In this document: positions 34,908 through 44,892 of the stretch, piece by piece
Position numbering within the stretch: position 1 is the first letter of the stretch
Layout of the letters: each line of letters opens with the position of its first letter
Assembly (NCBI GenBank): GCA_017450485.1
Contig: JAFSTN010000043.1
Span: 1-62,277 of the forward strand
Origin: Lachnospiraceae bacterium
Lineage (GTDB): Bacteria; Bacillota; Clostridia; Lachnospirales; Lachnospiraceae
DNA: 62,277 bases
Direction of reading: 5' to 3'
Made by a program: the position numbers and the translations under genes
Notes under the pieces: model-generated
The model's database searches: none
What the model saw: only the letters and a program-made list of their open reading frames with translations
What the model was told of the DNA's origin: nothing

Positions 34908-37018
34908 TGCTTGCGATATTCAAGAGAGAATTACGCGCCTGCTTTACCGGTATCACCGGATGGCTCTTTATGGCAGTTGTACTGGCGCTGTTCGGACTGT
35001 ACTTTTTCGTATATAACATGCTCAGCGGATATCCCTATGTATCATATACACTGAGCTCCATGGCTTTCATCATGCTGATCGCCGTTCCCATACTGACCAT
35101 GAGGATCATATCGGAGGACAGGCGATCGAGAGCTGATCAGCTGATCCTGACAGCCCCTGTCTCTGTATGGAAGATAGTTTTCGGTAAGTTCCTTGCACTC
35201 GGAGCACTGTTTACCATAGACATGCTGATCATATCCGTGACTCCTCTTGTCATGTCTCTCTACGGCACCGTGCCCATGGGAGAGAGCTATACGGCTATAC
35301 TCGGATTCTGGCTTTACGGACTGGCATGCATAGCTATAGGCGTGTTTGTATCCGGCCTTACCGAGAGCCAGATCATTGCCGCCGTACTGTGTTTTGTGAT
35401 CCTTTTCCTCGGATACATGATGAACAACATCTGTACTCTCATTTCGGAGAGCGGGAATATCGTGACTAAGATCCTCGGCTGTTACGATCTGTATTCGGCA
35501 CTTGGACCGTTTATGGCAGGCACTCTTGACCTGACCTGCGTCGTATACCTGATCACGGTCATCCTAGTGGCACTTCTTCTGGCTGTTCAGATCATAGAGA
35601 AAAGAAGATGGAGCATGAGCGTACGCCATATAGGCCTGGGGGCATTCAGTATAGCTACGATCGTCACCATAGTGGCGGCAGGCGTCCTGATCAATTTCGG
35701 AGTTCGCAAGATCCCCACGGAATATACGAGCATAGATGCCACATATAACGGTATGTTCAAACTGACTGACGAGACACGTGAATATGTCACGGCACTGGAT
35801 CAGGATATCGATATATATGTATGGAGTTCGGAGGGGCAGACCGATACTACCCTCAAGGAGACCCTGAACAGACTTGAAGATCTCTCTCCACGTCTGAAGG
35901 TTAAGTACATCACTCCTTCGGAGCAGCCGAACTTCTATTCAAGCTATACGACCGATGAGCCTACGGCCGGTTCCATGATAGTGGTCAGCGATCAGCGAAG
36001 CCGTGTGGTAGATTATAACGATATCTATGAGCATGGTATGGATTACCAGACATATGCCCAGACCATAGAGGCGTATGATGCAGAGGGTCAGATAATCAGT
36101 GCCATTGAATACGTGACCATGGATGCAGAGCAGATGCCCAAGGCATACATACTTGAAGGCCATAAGGAGACTGCCCTCGGCTCAGCCTTCATGGAGACTC
36201 TGGCAAAAGCAAATATCACTTCGGATACGTTAAGCCTGCTGAAGGTGGAAGCCGTACCTGATGACTGTCAGCTGCTCATCATAAACGGGGCAATGTCAGA
36301 TCTGTCATCCGATGACGAAGAGAAGATCCACGCATATATAGAGAACGGAGGTAATGTGCTTCTCACCACCAGCTACGATGCCGGACACCAGCCGAATGTG
36401 GAGAAACTCCTGGGCATATACGGTATCACGAAGCAGGACGGGATAGTGATGGAGTATGATGCCGGACATATATATCAGAAGGTGGCATATTATCTGCTTC
36501 CGGAGGTTGTCGACAGCTCATATACGGGAGACATAGATAACGGTTATGTTTTTGCACCTTTTGCCGCAGGCTTCACCATCGATGAAGATAATGCGGATTA
36601 CGAATATACAGATATCCTGGTCACCAGTGATAAAGCAAAGGCCATGACGGTCAATGAGCAGGGTGAAGCCGATGAGAACGCGGCAGGAGTAAACGGACCT
36701 TTCTATATAGGTGTAGCCGTAAATAAAGCAGATGAAGCCGGTTCGCTCATAGTGTTCGGCAGCATGGATGTATTCAATGATGATGCCGATGAGATAGTAG
36801 CGGGCTCCAATAACGCACTGTTTAAGGGCATAGTGAGCAGACATGTAAATGAGAGCAATCTCGATCTGCCTGTCATCCCGTCCAAGCAGTATACGGTCAG
36901 CAATCTGGTGATCTCCAGTGCGACGGGCGTTATAGTTGGCGTATTTCTGATGCTCCTCATCCCCATAGCGATGATAGCGAGCGGTATAGCTATATGGGGA
37001 TCAAGACGCAAGAGATGA
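34907..37018 (+). CDS. GldF-GldG fusion: ABC-2 permease with extracytoplasmic domain
   Basis: 703 residues. Residues 1-235 form six helices of an ABC-2 permease (FKRELRACFTGITGWLFMAVVLALFG; ISEDRRSRADQLILTAPVSVWKIVFGK is the coupling region). A seventh helix (about 242-268) leads to a large GldG/IFT52-like external domain (about 275-655; SSDDEEKIHAYIENGGNVLLTT), closed by a last helix (about 675-697). In Bacteroidetes GldF and GldG are separate; this fused form is common in Firmicutes as an exporter of unknown substrate. It overlaps the ATPase by one base (TAATG), with GGAGG upstream. Confidence 0.9.
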   Translation: MLAIFKRELRACFTGITGWLFMAVVLALFGLYFFVYNMLSGYPYVSYTLSSMAFIMLIAVPILTMRIISEDRRSRADQLILTAPVSVWKIVFGKFLALGALFTIDMLIISVTPLVMSLYGTVPMGESYTAILGFWLYGLACIAIGVFVSGLTESQIIAAVLCFVILFLGYMMNNICTLISESGNIVTKILGCYDLYSALGPFMAGTLDLTCVVYLITVILVALLLAVQIIEKRRWSMSVRHIGLGAFSIATIVTIVAAGVLINFGVRKIPTEYTSIDATYNGMFKLTDETREYVTALDQDIDIYVWSSEGQTDTTLKETLNRLEDLSPRLKVKYITPSEQPNFYSSYTTDEPTAGSMIVVSDQRSRVVDYNDIYEHGMDYQTYAQTIEAYDAEGQIISAIEYVTMDAEQMPKAYILEGHKETALGSAFMETLAKANITSDTLSLLKVEAVPDDCQLLIINGAMSDLSSDDEEKIHAYIENGGNVLLTTSYDAGHQPNVEKLLGIYGITKQDGIVMEYDAGHIYQKVAYYLLPEVVDSSYTGDIDNGYVFAPFAAGFTIDEDNADYEYTDILVTSDKAKAMTVNEQGEADENAAGVNGPFYIGVAVNKADEAGSLIVFGSMDVFNDDADEIVAGSNNALFKGIVSRHVNESNLDLPVIPSKQYTVSNLVISSATGVIVGVFLMLLIPIAMIASGIAIWGSRRKR

Positions 37019-37027
37019 TCGTACGGA

Positions 37028-37051
37028 GAGGGTGCTTATGCACCCTCTTTT
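37028..37051 (+). terminator. Terminator of the Gld-type ABC operon
   Basis: An 8-bp perfect stem (GAGGGTGC with GCACCCTC), a TTAT loop, then TTTTGTG. Confidence 0.9.
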
Positions 37052-37082
37052 GTGTTATGATATGTGGGCGGAGGAAATAAGG

Positions 37083-37421
37083 ATGATACTGGATCATACG
37101 ATGAATATCGAAGATATAATAAGGGATGGAAATCAATTCTTCCCTGATATGATCAAATTCTGTATTGACAGGAAAAGAAGAAAGGTCATCATTGATGAAG
37201 AAATGCATATAGACATGGAGCATGAATTATATGATGACGGTTCGGAGTATGAAGACATATTCGGCGGCAACATTATGATCGACCGTGAGCCATACGAGGT
37301 CATTTGGGAAGGACATCCGAATATTGAGAGAAATAAAAAGCTGGGCGGACGGGGAAGACTGATAACAGATGAAGATGTAATACGCGACCTGTCGGAGATC
37401 CTTTATGAATGGGTGAAGTAA
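37083..37421 (+). CDS. DUF5674 family protein
   Basis: 112 residues, soluble and acidic. The pattern FFPDMIKFCIDRKRRKVIIDEEMHIDMEHELYDDGSEYEDIFGGNI...HPNIERNKKLGGRGRLITDEDVIRDL matches DUF5674, a family of unknown function: a buried helix, a His/Asp/Glu-rich strand and a conserved arginine-glycine motif. ATG 37083 is 7 bases after GGAGG; a start at 37032 would overlap the terminator. The next small gene begins 17 bases later and is probably co-transcribed. Confidence 0.8.
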   Translation: MILDHTMNIEDIIRDGNQFFPDMIKFCIDRKRRKVIIDEEMHIDMEHELYDDGSEYEDIFGGNIMIDREPYEVIWEGHPNIERNKKLGGRGRLITDEDVIRDLSEILYEWVK

Positions 37422-37438
37422 TTGAGCGGAGATGTATC

Positions 37439-37753
37439 ATGAACAGAAACACATGGAACAGTATGTCTTTTTTTGAGCAGCTGTCGAATATTGACGGAGA
37501 TGTGGACAGACTTATACGAGCTCATGAAAAGTATCTGAATAATGAAGCCGATAAGGATAACGGATATTTCTATCTTGATAATATAGTGAAGATGATCAGG
37601 ATTACATTTTTTGATCCAAAGAACAGTGAGAAAGCATATAGAGCCATAGAACTGCTTGATGAGGCAGAGGAACTGAAACGATACCTGAACGGAGAATGCG
37701 ACAGCGAATATATACGTAGTTACTGGAATCAGTATACAAAGGCTATAAGCTAG
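37439..37753 (+). CDS. Small helical protein of unknown function
   Basis: 104 residues, soluble, nearly all helix (SMSFFEQLSNIDGDVDRLIRAHEKYL, EKAYRAIELLDEAEELKRYL). No family recognised. ATG 37439 follows GGAG by 7 bases. It lies between the DUF5674 gene and GH127 (16 bases to the latter) on the same strand. The DNA here is more A+T-rich than its neighbours, a slight hint of separate origin. Confidence 0.75.
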   Translation: MNRNTWNSMSFFEQLSNIDGDVDRLIRAHEKYLNNEADKDNGYFYLDNIVKMIRITFFDPKNSEKAYRAIELLDEAEELKRYLNGECDSEYIRSYWNQYTKAIS

Positions 37754-37769
37754 GAAAAGGGGATGTAGT

Positions 37770-39953
37770 ATGGATAAGAATAATTATTCCGCACCGCTTA
37801 AGCTTCGAGACATACATATAACGGATGAATTCTGGAAAAAAGAGATAGAACTGGTCAGGACCGAGGTCATCCCTTATCAGTGGGATGCCATCAATGACCG
37901 TGTGGAGGGTGCAGAGCCCAGCTACTGTATGCGCAACTTCAAGGTGGCAGGGAATATGAACGCACAGATGCGTGCCCAGGGTGCGGCGTATATACCGCCG
38001 GCTTACACATTCAGAGGATTTCAGGCACTGCCGGAGGATCCTGCTCATCCCGAGCCGGATAAGTTCTACGGATTCGTATTCCAGGACACCGACTTTTCCA
38101 AATGGATAGAGGCAGTTGCATATTCGCTTGCCCAGTATCCGGATGCCGCATTGGAGAAGATAGCGGACGGAGCTATCGATATCGTATGCGATGCACAGGC
38201 ACCCGACGGATATCTGGATACATACTATATAATCAACGGACGTGATATGTCGTTTACGAATCTCAGGGATCATCATGAGCTGTACTGTCTGGGACATCTG
38301 CTGGAAGGAGCTGTGGCATATTACCAGGCTACGGGTAAGGATAAGCTGCTCCGTGCCGCTCAGAGATTTGCCGATTACGTGGATAGCGTGTTCGGACCTG
38401 AGCCCGGTAAGTGTAAAGGTTACCCTGGACATGAGATAGCAGAGATGGCTCTTGTCAGGCTATACGACGTGACCGGAGACGAGAAGTATCTGAAGCTGAG
38501 TAAGTTCTTCATAGATGAGAGAGGAACGAGACACAAGGCTGACTATTATGATCCGAATTTTGTGATCGGAGGTGAAGCTGACGGGGAGAATGCCAATGTA
38601 GATGATATGTACAGACATGATCTGTATTATTTCGACCTCGAGGACCATCCCGATCAGAAGATACGCGGGCATGAAGATGAGGAGAGACACGTATATCATC
38701 AGTCAAATAAACCCGTACGTGAGCTCACAGAGGCAGCAGGCCATGCAGTACGTGCAGTGTACCTGTATTCGGGCATGGCGGATGTGGCGAGACTAACTGA
38801 TGATGAGGAACTCTATGAAGCCTGTCGCCGCTTGTGGGACAATATGGTCAACAAGCGTATGTATATCACCGGCGGTATAGGATCCACGCATGTGGGAGAG
38901 GCATTCTCGTTTGATTATGATCTGCCGAACGATACCGACTATGCGGAGACATGTGCGTCCATAGGTCTTATCTTTTTCGCCAGAAGAATGCTGCAGATCA
39001 GTCCTGACAGCAGATATGCGGATGTTATGGAGCGTGCACTCTATAACGGTGCACTCAGTGGTATGGCATTGGACGGAAAGAGCTTCTTCTATGTGAACCC
39101 GCTCGAGGTCAATCCCAAGGCATGTGCTCTCGATGAACGCAAGAAGCATGTTAAACCTGTCAGACAGAAATGGTTCGGATGCGCATGCTGCCCTCCGAAT
39201 ATAGCACGCCTTATCTCATCGATAGGTGAGTATGCTTATACCGAATCGGAAGATACACTGTACATACACCAGTATATAGGTGCTGATATCACTACAGAAG
39301 CAGGCGCCGATGTCAGCATGAAATCTTCTTTCCCATGGGAGGGGGATGTGAGCATAGCAGTCAGAGGAGTGCCGGACGGATATAAGGTGGCGCTGCGTAT
39401 ACCCGACTGGTGTCTCGGTACATATGAGATGACCGGCGCGGATGATATGGATAAGGACGTGAAACACGGTTATCTGTATATAAGCGGTGCATGGGGAGAA
39501 GAAAGAAAGATCGATATCAGCTTCCCCATGGATATACGCCTGATCGCATCAAGCGACGATGTGAGAGAGGACTTCGGCCGTGTGGCAGTAACGCGCGGAC
39601 CGATCGTATACTGTATGGAAGAGCAGGATAACGGTGCCAAACTGTACAGGCTGGCTGTGGATTCGGAGAGATTTGCCTCGCAGAGCCATGTGGAGATGTA
39701 TGATATAGGTTCGGTTCCGTGCCGCATCATATACATTCCCGGTGTGGAGCGGTGCGGATATGCGAATACCGACCTGACCGTCGACATAGCGAACAGTCCA
39801 CGGGGCAAGCTTGAGACCGGCAGGATGAGCACTCAGCTCTACAGCGACTATAAGCCGCTGCATAGTGAATCGAAGACACTCAAATTCATTCCGTACTATA
39901 TGTGGGCTAACCGCGGTGAGAATGAGATGAGCGTGTGGGTGGATGTGAAATGA
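37770..39953 (+). CDS. GH127 beta-L-arabinofuranosidase (DUF1680 family)
   Basis: 727 residues, the usual family length, with no signal peptide, so cytoplasmic. The (alpha/alpha)6 core has the active-site elements of HypBA1-type enzymes: YAETCAS near 391-397 (Glu and Cys) and [13 protein letters not shown] near 468-480 with the paired cysteines that bind zinc with the glutamate and provide the nucleophile. The ending with two beta domains is normal. It removes terminal L-arabinofuranose from imported arabino-oligosaccharides. It is followed by ispF with an ATGA overlap, although the two functions are unrelated. GGGG upstream of 37770 serves as ribosome binding site. Confidence 0.93.
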   Translation: MDKNNYSAPLKLRDIHITDEFWKKEIELVRTEVIPYQWDAINDRVEGAEPSYCMRNFKVAGNMNAQMRAQGAAYIPPAYTFRGFQALPEDPAHPEPDKFYGFVFQDTDFSKWIEAVAYSLAQYPDAALEKIADGAIDIVCDAQAPDGYLDTYYIINGRDMSFTNLRDHHELYCLGHLLEGAVAYYQATGKDKLLRAAQRFADYVDSVFGPEPGKCKGYPGHEIAEMALVRLYDVTGDEKYLKLSKFFIDERGTRHKADYYDPNFVIGGEADGENANVDDMYRHDLYYFDLEDHPDQKIRGHEDEERHVYHQSNKPVRELTEAAGHAVRAVYLYSGMADVARLTDDEELYEACRRLWDNMVNKRMYITGGIGSTHVGEAFSFDYDLPNDTDYAETCASIGLIFFARRMLQISPDSRYADVMERALYNGALSGMALDGKSFFYVNPLEVNPKACALDERKKHVKPVRQKWFGCACCPPNIARLISSIGEYAYTESEDTLYIHQYIGADITTEAGADVSMKSSFPWEGDVSIAVRGVPDGYKVALRIPDWCLGTYEMTGADDMDKDVKHGYLYISGAWGEERKIDISFPMDIRLIASSDDVREDFGRVAVTRGPIVYCMEEQDNGAKLYRLAVDSERFASQSHVEMYDIGSVPCRIIYIPGVERCGYANTDLTVDIANSPRGKLETGRMSTQLYSDYKPLHSESKTLKFIPYYMWANRGENEMSVWVDVK

Positions 39954-40495
39954 GGATAGGTACCGGTTATGATGTGCACCGCCTGGCAGAGGGACGTAAA
40001 CTCATCATCGGCGGCGTGGAGATACCATATGAGAAAGGGCTCGACGGACATAGTGACGCAGATGTCCTGACTCATGCTATAATGGATGCGTTGCTCGGGG
40101 CAGCAGGCAAGGGTGATATAGGTCTGCATTTCCCGGATAACGATCCCGAATATAAAGGTGCCGATTCGATACAATTGCTCAGACATGTGGTAGACATAGT
40201 ATCGGAAGAGCATTTTGTGATAGAAAATGTCGACTCCACGATCATAGCTCAGGCACCCAAGATGAGGCCTCATATAGATGAGATGCGCAGGGTATTGGCT
40301 GATGCGATGGGACTTGATATATCACAGGTCAATGTAAAAGCTACTACCGAGGAGCATCTGGGCTTCACCGGTGAGGGTCTGGGTATATCGGCACAGGCAG
40401 TCTGTATACTCAATACTCCCGCGGATATGATGAGCTTCGATGTGACGGCGCAAGGTAACTGCGCAGGATGCTCAGGTTGTCCGGTTAAGGCATAA
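39950..40495 (+). CDS. ispF: 2-C-methyl-D-erythritol 2,4-cyclodiphosphate synthase, with Cys-rich tail
   Basis: 181 residues; the usual length is about 157-160. IspF makes MEcPP in the MEP isoprenoid pathway. [11 protein letters not shown] and [19 protein letters not shown] carry the metal-binding Asp, His and His; [13 protein letters not shown] and [23 protein letters not shown] complete the active site. After residue ~160 there is an unusual tail with [12 protein letters not shown], three cysteines at CxxCxxC spacing. The ATG at 39950 overlaps the GH127 stop. The tail might bind metal or an iron-sulphur cluster, sensible next to the [4Fe-4S] enzymes IspG/IspH that use its product, but that is inference. 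Confidence 0.95.
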   Translation: MRIGTGYDVHRLAEGRKLIIGGVEIPYEKGLDGHSDADVLTHAIMDALLGAAGKGDIGLHFPDNDPEYKGADSIQLLRHVVDIVSEEHFVIENVDSTIIAQAPKMRPHIDEMRRVLADAMGLDISQVNVKATTEEHLGFTGEGLGISAQAVCILNTPADMMSFDVTAQGNCAGCSGCPVKA

Positions 40496-40501
40496 ATTTC
40501 T

Positions 40502-41176
40502 ATGAAATGGTTAGATGATCTAAAAGAAGAAATAGCTGTAGTACGTGAACGTGACCCCGCGATCCATTCCGATCTGGAAGTATTTCTGTATCCGAGCTTT
40601 CAGGTGATGAGATATTATCGCAGAGCACATAAGCACTATCTGAAGGGACATTACTTCCTTGCCAGATATATATCGCAAAGGGGCCGTAAGAAGACCGGTA
40701 TAGAGATCCATCCCGGTGCAACGATCGGCAAGCGTCTGTTCATCGATCACGGCATGGGAGTCATCATTGGTGAGACATGTGAGATCGGAGATGATGTCAC
40801 ACTGTATCAGGGTGTAACCCTGGGCGGTACAGGTAAAGAGCAGGGCAAGCGCCATCCTACCATAGGCAACAATGTCCTGATCTCGACCGGAGCGAAGGTC
40901 CTTGGCAGCTTCAAGATAGGTGACAACTCCAGGATCGGCGCCGGCAGTGTGGTACTTGAGGAAGTTCCGCCCGGATCTACCGTTATCGGTGTTCCCGGAC
41001 GTATAGTCAGACGTCTGGTTGATTCGCATCCTCAGGATACTCTGGATCAGATCAGACTGCCCGACCCTGTCAAAGAGGATATCACATGTCTTAAGAAGGC
41101 AGATTCGGAACTGACCAACAGACTGCTTGAACTCGAGCAGGAAGTCAGGGAACTGAAGAAGAATGCTAAAGTATAG
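40502..41176 (+). CDS. cysE: Serine O-acetyltransferase
   Basis: 224 residues. Transfers acetyl from acetyl-CoA to L-serine, the first step of cysteine synthesis. The left-handed beta-helix hexapeptide core is clear: [69 protein letters not shown]. The histidines in FIDHGMG and RHPTIG are catalytic in the family. The N-terminal helical domain is short, as in Gram-positive CysE, and a coiled C-terminus ([12 protein letters not shown]) ends it. It begins 6 bases after ispF and is followed by cysS, a sensible grouping of cysteine supply and charging. Confidence 0.96.
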   Translation: MKWLDDLKEEIAVVRERDPAIHSDLEVFLYPSFQVMRYYRRAHKHYLKGHYFLARYISQRGRKKTGIEIHPGATIGKRLFIDHGMGVIIGETCEIGDDVTLYQGVTLGGTGKEQGKRHPTIGNNVLISTGAKVLGSFKIGDNSRIGAGSVVLEEVPPGSTVIGVPGRIVRRLVDSHPQDTLDQIRLPDPVKEDITCLKKADSELTNRLLELEQEVRELKKNAKV

Positions 41177-41193
41177 AGATATCAGGAGACATT

Positions 41194-42597
41194 ATGAAGA
41201 TTTATAATTCGCTGACCAGAAATATCGAGGAATTCGTACCGAATGAGCCCGGCAGGGTTTCCATGTATACCTGCGGCCCTACGGTATACCATTTTGCACA
41301 CATAGGTAATCTGAGGACCTACATATGTGAGGATGTTCTTGAGAAGATACTCAGATTCTCCGGTTACGACGTGAAGCGTGTGATGAACATAACCGACGTG
41401 GGACACCTCTCCTCCGATGCCGATACAGGTGAGGATAAGATGCTCAAAGGTGCCCAGAGAGAGCATAAGACTGTCATGGAGATCGCAAAGTACTATACCG
41501 ATGCTTTCTTCAAGGATTGTGAGAAACTCAATATCAAGATGCCCGATGTGGTAGAGCCTGCCACCAACTGTATCGATGAGTTCATCCATATGATAGAAGT
41601 GCTGCTTGAGAAAGGCTATGCATACAAGGCAGGCGAGAATGTATATTTTGATACATCCAAGCTTAAGGAGTATTACGTATTCGGTAACCAGAACGAAGAT
41701 GAGCTCATGGTCGGAGTCCGCGATGATGTTTCGGAAGATTCGAACAAACGCAACAAAAATGATTTCGTTCTGTGGTTCACCAAGTCCAAGTTCGAGGATC
41801 AGGCTCTCAAGTGGGACAGTCCCTGGGGCGTGGGTTACCCCGGATGGCATATCGAGTGCTCCTGCATCAGCATGAAACATCTGGGCGAAAAGATGGATAT
41901 CCACTGCGGCGGCATTGATAACATGTTCCCTCACCATACCAATGAGATCGCACAGAGCGAGGCGTATCTGGGACATAAGTGGTGTAATTACTGGTTCCAC
42001 GTTCATCATCTGAATGATGAGACGGGTAAGATGAGCAAGAGCAAGGGCGAATTCCTGACGGTATCTCTGCTTGAGGAGAAAGGTTACGATCCGATCGTTT
42101 ACAGGATGTTTGCTCTGCAGTCTCACTATCGCAAACCGCTGACATTCTCATACGAGACACTGGATCAGACCGCAGCGACATATAAGAAGCTTAAGAACAG
42201 AATCGCTCTCGTAAAACAGGATGGCGCCGTAGATGAAGCCGCAGTTAAGGATTGGCATGATAAATTTGCCGAGGCGGTAGGTAACGACTGCAATACAGCA
42301 ATGGGCCTGACGCTTCTGTATGATGTGCTCAAATCTGACTTAAACGGTTCTACCAAGCTTAAGGTCATTGAAGACTACGATTATGTGTTATCACTTGATC
42401 TGCTTAAAGCTGAAGAAACGGGAGCGGAAGCCGGTGATGATGAGCTTGCGGCATATGTAGAGGATAAGATCGCCGAACGCGCACAGGCCAAGAAAGATAA
42501 GGACTTCGCACGGGCTGATGCGATCAGAGATGAGCTGACTGCAAAAGGCATCATTATAGAGGACACCAGAGAGGGTGTTAAGTGGAAGAGAGCATAA
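41194..42597 (+). CDS. cysS: Cysteinyl-tRNA synthetase
   Basis: 467 residues. Class I synthetase: the HIGH element is FAHIGNLRTY near 27-36, KMSKSKG near 278 is the KMSKS loop, and zinc ligands appear as CGPT, ECSC and HHTNE. It attaches cysteine to tRNA-Cys. The ~90-residue C-terminal part has an Ala/Glu-rich helical domain. GGAG lies upstream of ATG 41194, and the next gene (mrnC) overlaps its last 16 bases. Confidence 0.97.
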   Translation: MKIYNSLTRNIEEFVPNEPGRVSMYTCGPTVYHFAHIGNLRTYICEDVLEKILRFSGYDVKRVMNITDVGHLSSDADTGEDKMLKGAQREHKTVMEIAKYYTDAFFKDCEKLNIKMPDVVEPATNCIDEFIHMIEVLLEKGYAYKAGENVYFDTSKLKEYYVFGNQNEDELMVGVRDDVSEDSNKRNKNDFVLWFTKSKFEDQALKWDSPWGVGYPGWHIECSCISMKHLGEKMDIHCGGIDNMFPHHTNEIAQSEAYLGHKWCNYWFHVHHLNDETGKMSKSKGEFLTVSLLEEKGYDPIVYRMFALQSHYRKPLTFSYETLDQTAATYKKLKNRIALVKQDGAVDEAAVKDWHDKFAEAVGNDCNTAMGLTLLYDVLKSDLNGSTKLKVIEDYDYVLSLDLLKAEETGAEAGDDELAAYVEDKIAERAQAKKDKDFARADAIRDELTAKGIIIEDTREGVKWKRA

Positions 42598-43082
42598 GTA
42601 AAGAAAATGACCTGTCAGGTGATGATCTCCGTATGGAGAGCCTGACAGGTTCGATATGTAAATACTTCGGAGCGGGGACACATGACGCGAAGTCACAGTC
42701 CGCGCTCAGTCTCGCATATATAGGTGACTGCATCTACGATCTGGTCGTACGCACGGTTCTCATAACACACGAAGGCGGCAAACACGGAAGTTTACATAAC
42801 AAAGCCACACACATAGTAAATGCTCAGGCACAGGCTGATCTGATAGACGCTATAGAACCCGAGCTTACCGAGGAGGAGCGTGCCGTATATCATCGCGGCC
42901 GTAATGCCAATAACACATCCAAGGCCAAGAACGCATCGATCGTAGCCTATCGTAAGGCCACCGGTTTAGAAGCACTGATCGGCTATCTGTATCTAGAAGG
43001 ACGCCACGACCGCCTCGTCGAACTGATGAAGATGGGGATGGGGGATCGTTTTACTGTATCATCAGGTGATCAAAAAGGATAA
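42582..43082 (+). CDS. mrnC: Mini-ribonuclease III
   Basis: 166 residues. An RNase III catalytic domain without a double-stranded-RNA-binding domain, as in MrnC, which matures 23S rRNA in Firmicutes. The signature SLAYIGDCIYDLVVRT supplies the acidic residues and KATGLEALIGYLYLEGR the second acidic site; VNAQAQADLIDAIEPELTEEERAVYHRGRNAN is the typical middle. GTG start at 42582 with GAGGG upstream, inside cysS. The order cysS-mrnC-rlmB is conserved in many Firmicutes. Confidence 0.95.
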   Translation: MEESISKENDLSGDDLRMESLTGSICKYFGAGTHDAKSQSALSLAYIGDCIYDLVVRTVLITHEGGKHGSLHNKATHIVNAQAQADLIDAIEPELTEEERAVYHRGRNANNTSKAKNASIVAYRKATGLEALIGYLYLEGRHDRLVELMKMGMGDRFTVSSGDQKG

Positions 43083-43087
43083 GAAAC

Positions 43088-43837
43088 ATGGAACCCAGAG
43101 AATTAACGATAGAAGGCAGGAATGCCGTTATAGAAGCGATGCGTGCGGGAACACCGATAGACAAGCTGTTCATACTGGACGGATGCCAGGACGGACCGAT
43201 GTCGACCATACGCAGAGAAGCAAAGAAGCGTGACATATATGTGAAATATGTTTCCAAGGATCGCCTGGATCAGATGTCATCCACGGGTAAGCATCAGGGC
43301 GTGATAGCATACGGTGCAAGCTATGAGTATTCTACTGTAGAGGATATACTTGCCCGTGCACATGAAAAACAAGAGGATCCGTTTATCATCCTGCTTGACG
43401 GTATAGAGGATCCGCATAATCTCGGTGCGATCATCAGGACCGCCAATCAGGCCGGTGCGCACGGTGTGATCATACCGAAGGACAGAGCGGTGGGACTGAC
43501 CGCTGCCGTAGCGAGAGCATCCGCGGGTGCACTCAGTTATACTCCGGTTGCCCGTGTAACGAATATCGGCCAGTGTGTAGAGGAACTCAAGAAAGAGGGA
43601 CTCTGGTTTGCATGCGCCGATATGGACGGAGAGGTTATGTATAACCTGAATCTGACCGGCCCGATAGGACTTGTGATAGGTTCCGAGGGTGACGGCGTGG
43701 GCCGTCTTGTTAAGTCTAAGTGCGACTACGTCGCATCCATACCCATGAAGGGTGATATAGATTCTCTGAATGCTTCGGTAGCTGCCGGAGTGCTGGCCTT
43801 TGAGATCGTCAGACAGCGAATGGCATCCGGTAAATAA
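43088..43837 (+). CDS. rlmB: 23S rRNA 2'-O-methyltransferase of the SpoU/TrmH family (RlmB-type)
   Basis: 249 residues. An N-terminal L30e-like substrate-binding domain (IEGRNAVIEAMRAG... KHQGVIAYG) precedes the knotted SPOUT domain with its three motifs: LDGIEDPHNLGAIIRTANQAGAHGVI, IGLVIGSEGDGVGRLVKSKCDYVASIPMKG and SLNASVAAGVLAFEIVRQR. Members methylate G2251 of 23S rRNA or other ribose sites. It follows mrnC by 5 bases and ends the operon. The exact target site is inferred from the family. Confidence 0.94.
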   Translation: MEPRELTIEGRNAVIEAMRAGTPIDKLFILDGCQDGPMSTIRREAKKRDIYVKYVSKDRLDQMSSTGKHQGVIAYGASYEYSTVEDILARAHEKQEDPFIILLDGIEDPHNLGAIIRTANQAGAHGVIIPKDRAVGLTAAVARASAGALSYTPVARVTNIGQCVEELKKEGLWFACADMDGEVMYNLNLTGPIGLVIGSEGDGVGRLVKSKCDYVASIPMKGDIDSLNASVAAGVLAFEIVRQRMASGK

Positions 43838-43867
43838 CGTATACCGGGTAAGCGGATCATAATCGTA

Positions 43868-44803
43868 TCAGCTATCTGCATGAGCATACTGAGTCCGGTA
43901 TTTTGCCGGAGATATTCCGGTTATCCGCTGAAAACTCCTGAAGAAATATGCATAGCTCGAGTATCCCAGTTTATCCGATACTTCTGACACGCTCAGTCCC
44001 CGGCGAAGCAGTTCCTGAGCATAAGCGTTTCTCTGCAGATCGATATACCGTCCGGGAGGCATATGAGCATGCTGTCTGAACAGACGCGACAGATAATCGG
44101 GATGCAGGTGAAAGTGATCCGCCAGCTCCTTTACCGTCAGGTCGCTTTCTATATTATCCTGGATATATGATATGATCTCATTTACTTTTTTCTGGGATTC
44201 CGTGACCGGCAGAGCTGGATGATGTGAGCTTGCATGACCGGCCAGTGCAGTGATCTCCGATATCAGAGTGAAAAATACTGTCAGTGCCTCCGGAGACAAG
44301 TGGTCCGTACGGGATGACAGATCATTAAGAAGGGATATGATCCGGTCTGCCGCCCCTGTGCATCCCGGATTTTCACCTTTTTTCTCTTTCAGATCTATGA
44401 GCATCGGTGTCCCTTTATTAAGCAGGGCTGAAGGGATGCCTGCGTCTGCTCCGAATATGTTTCTCAACCATGAATCGGTGATATTGAGCACATACCTCTC
44501 ATAGCATACACCGCTCTCGTGATAGAGCTGATGAACGCAGAAGGGAGGTATGATGATCAGAGTATACTCCGACACCGCAAAAACATGATCCTCGATCAGT
44601 ACATCAGGCAGAGGTGTCAGAGTCAGATACAGTTCTGCTCCGTTGTGGCTGTGCGGACCGACAGGTGTGTCCGGAGCGTTGCAGCGATAGGCTGTGTGAT
44701 ATGGCGAATCAAGCGGAAAGAAAAGCAGAGCTTCCATAAATCCTCCCGGCAGGTATAGTGCCTGATCCGACCGGCTGTACGCAATATGGTCGGAAAAGTA
44801 CAT
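43868..44803 (-). CDS. AraC-family transcriptional regulator with cupin sensor
   Basis: 311 residues. A cupin-like N-terminus (about 45-130, PHSHNGAELYLTLT...DYTL-type region with VHQLYHESG) is followed by a linker and an AraC DNA-binding domain (about 210-305): EIISYIQDNIESDLTVKELADHFHLHPDYLSRLFRQHAHMPPGRYI and AQELLRRGLSVSEVSDKLGYSSYAYFFRSFQRITGISPAKYR. It is divergent from the oxidoreductase gene (about 90 bp between them), so it probably controls that and the isomerase, sensing a sugar. The inducer is unknown. Confidence 0.93.
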   Translation of the reverse strand: MYFSDHIAYSRSDQALYLPGGFMEALLFFPLDSPYHTAYRCNAPDTPVGPHSHNGAELYLTLTPLPDVLIEDHVFAVSEYTLIIIPPFCVHQLYHESGVCYERYVLNITDSWLRNIFGADAGIPSALLNKGTPMLIDLKEKKGENPGCTGAADRIISLLNDLSSRTDHLSPEALTVFFTLISEITALAGHASSHHPALPVTESQKKVNEIISYIQDNIESDLTVKELADHFHLHPDYLSRLFRQHAHMPPGRYIDLQRNAYAQELLRRGLSVSEVSDKLGYSSYAYFFRSFQRITGISPAKYRTQYAHADS

Positions 44804-44892
44804 AAAATTAGTAATATATATACATATTATTCTTTCTTTTCACAGAATACAATCGACATATAGAAATAAAGTCCCCGTGAAAGGAGAGGCGT

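Noticed and set aside
40496-41193. T-box or other cysteine riboswitch ahead of cysE-cysS
   Set aside because: Only 6 and 17 bases separate the genes, so there is no room for a T-box leader.
41182-42126. 314-codon frame antisense to cysS
   Set aside because: Shadow of cysS, whose catalytic motifs are on the plus strand.
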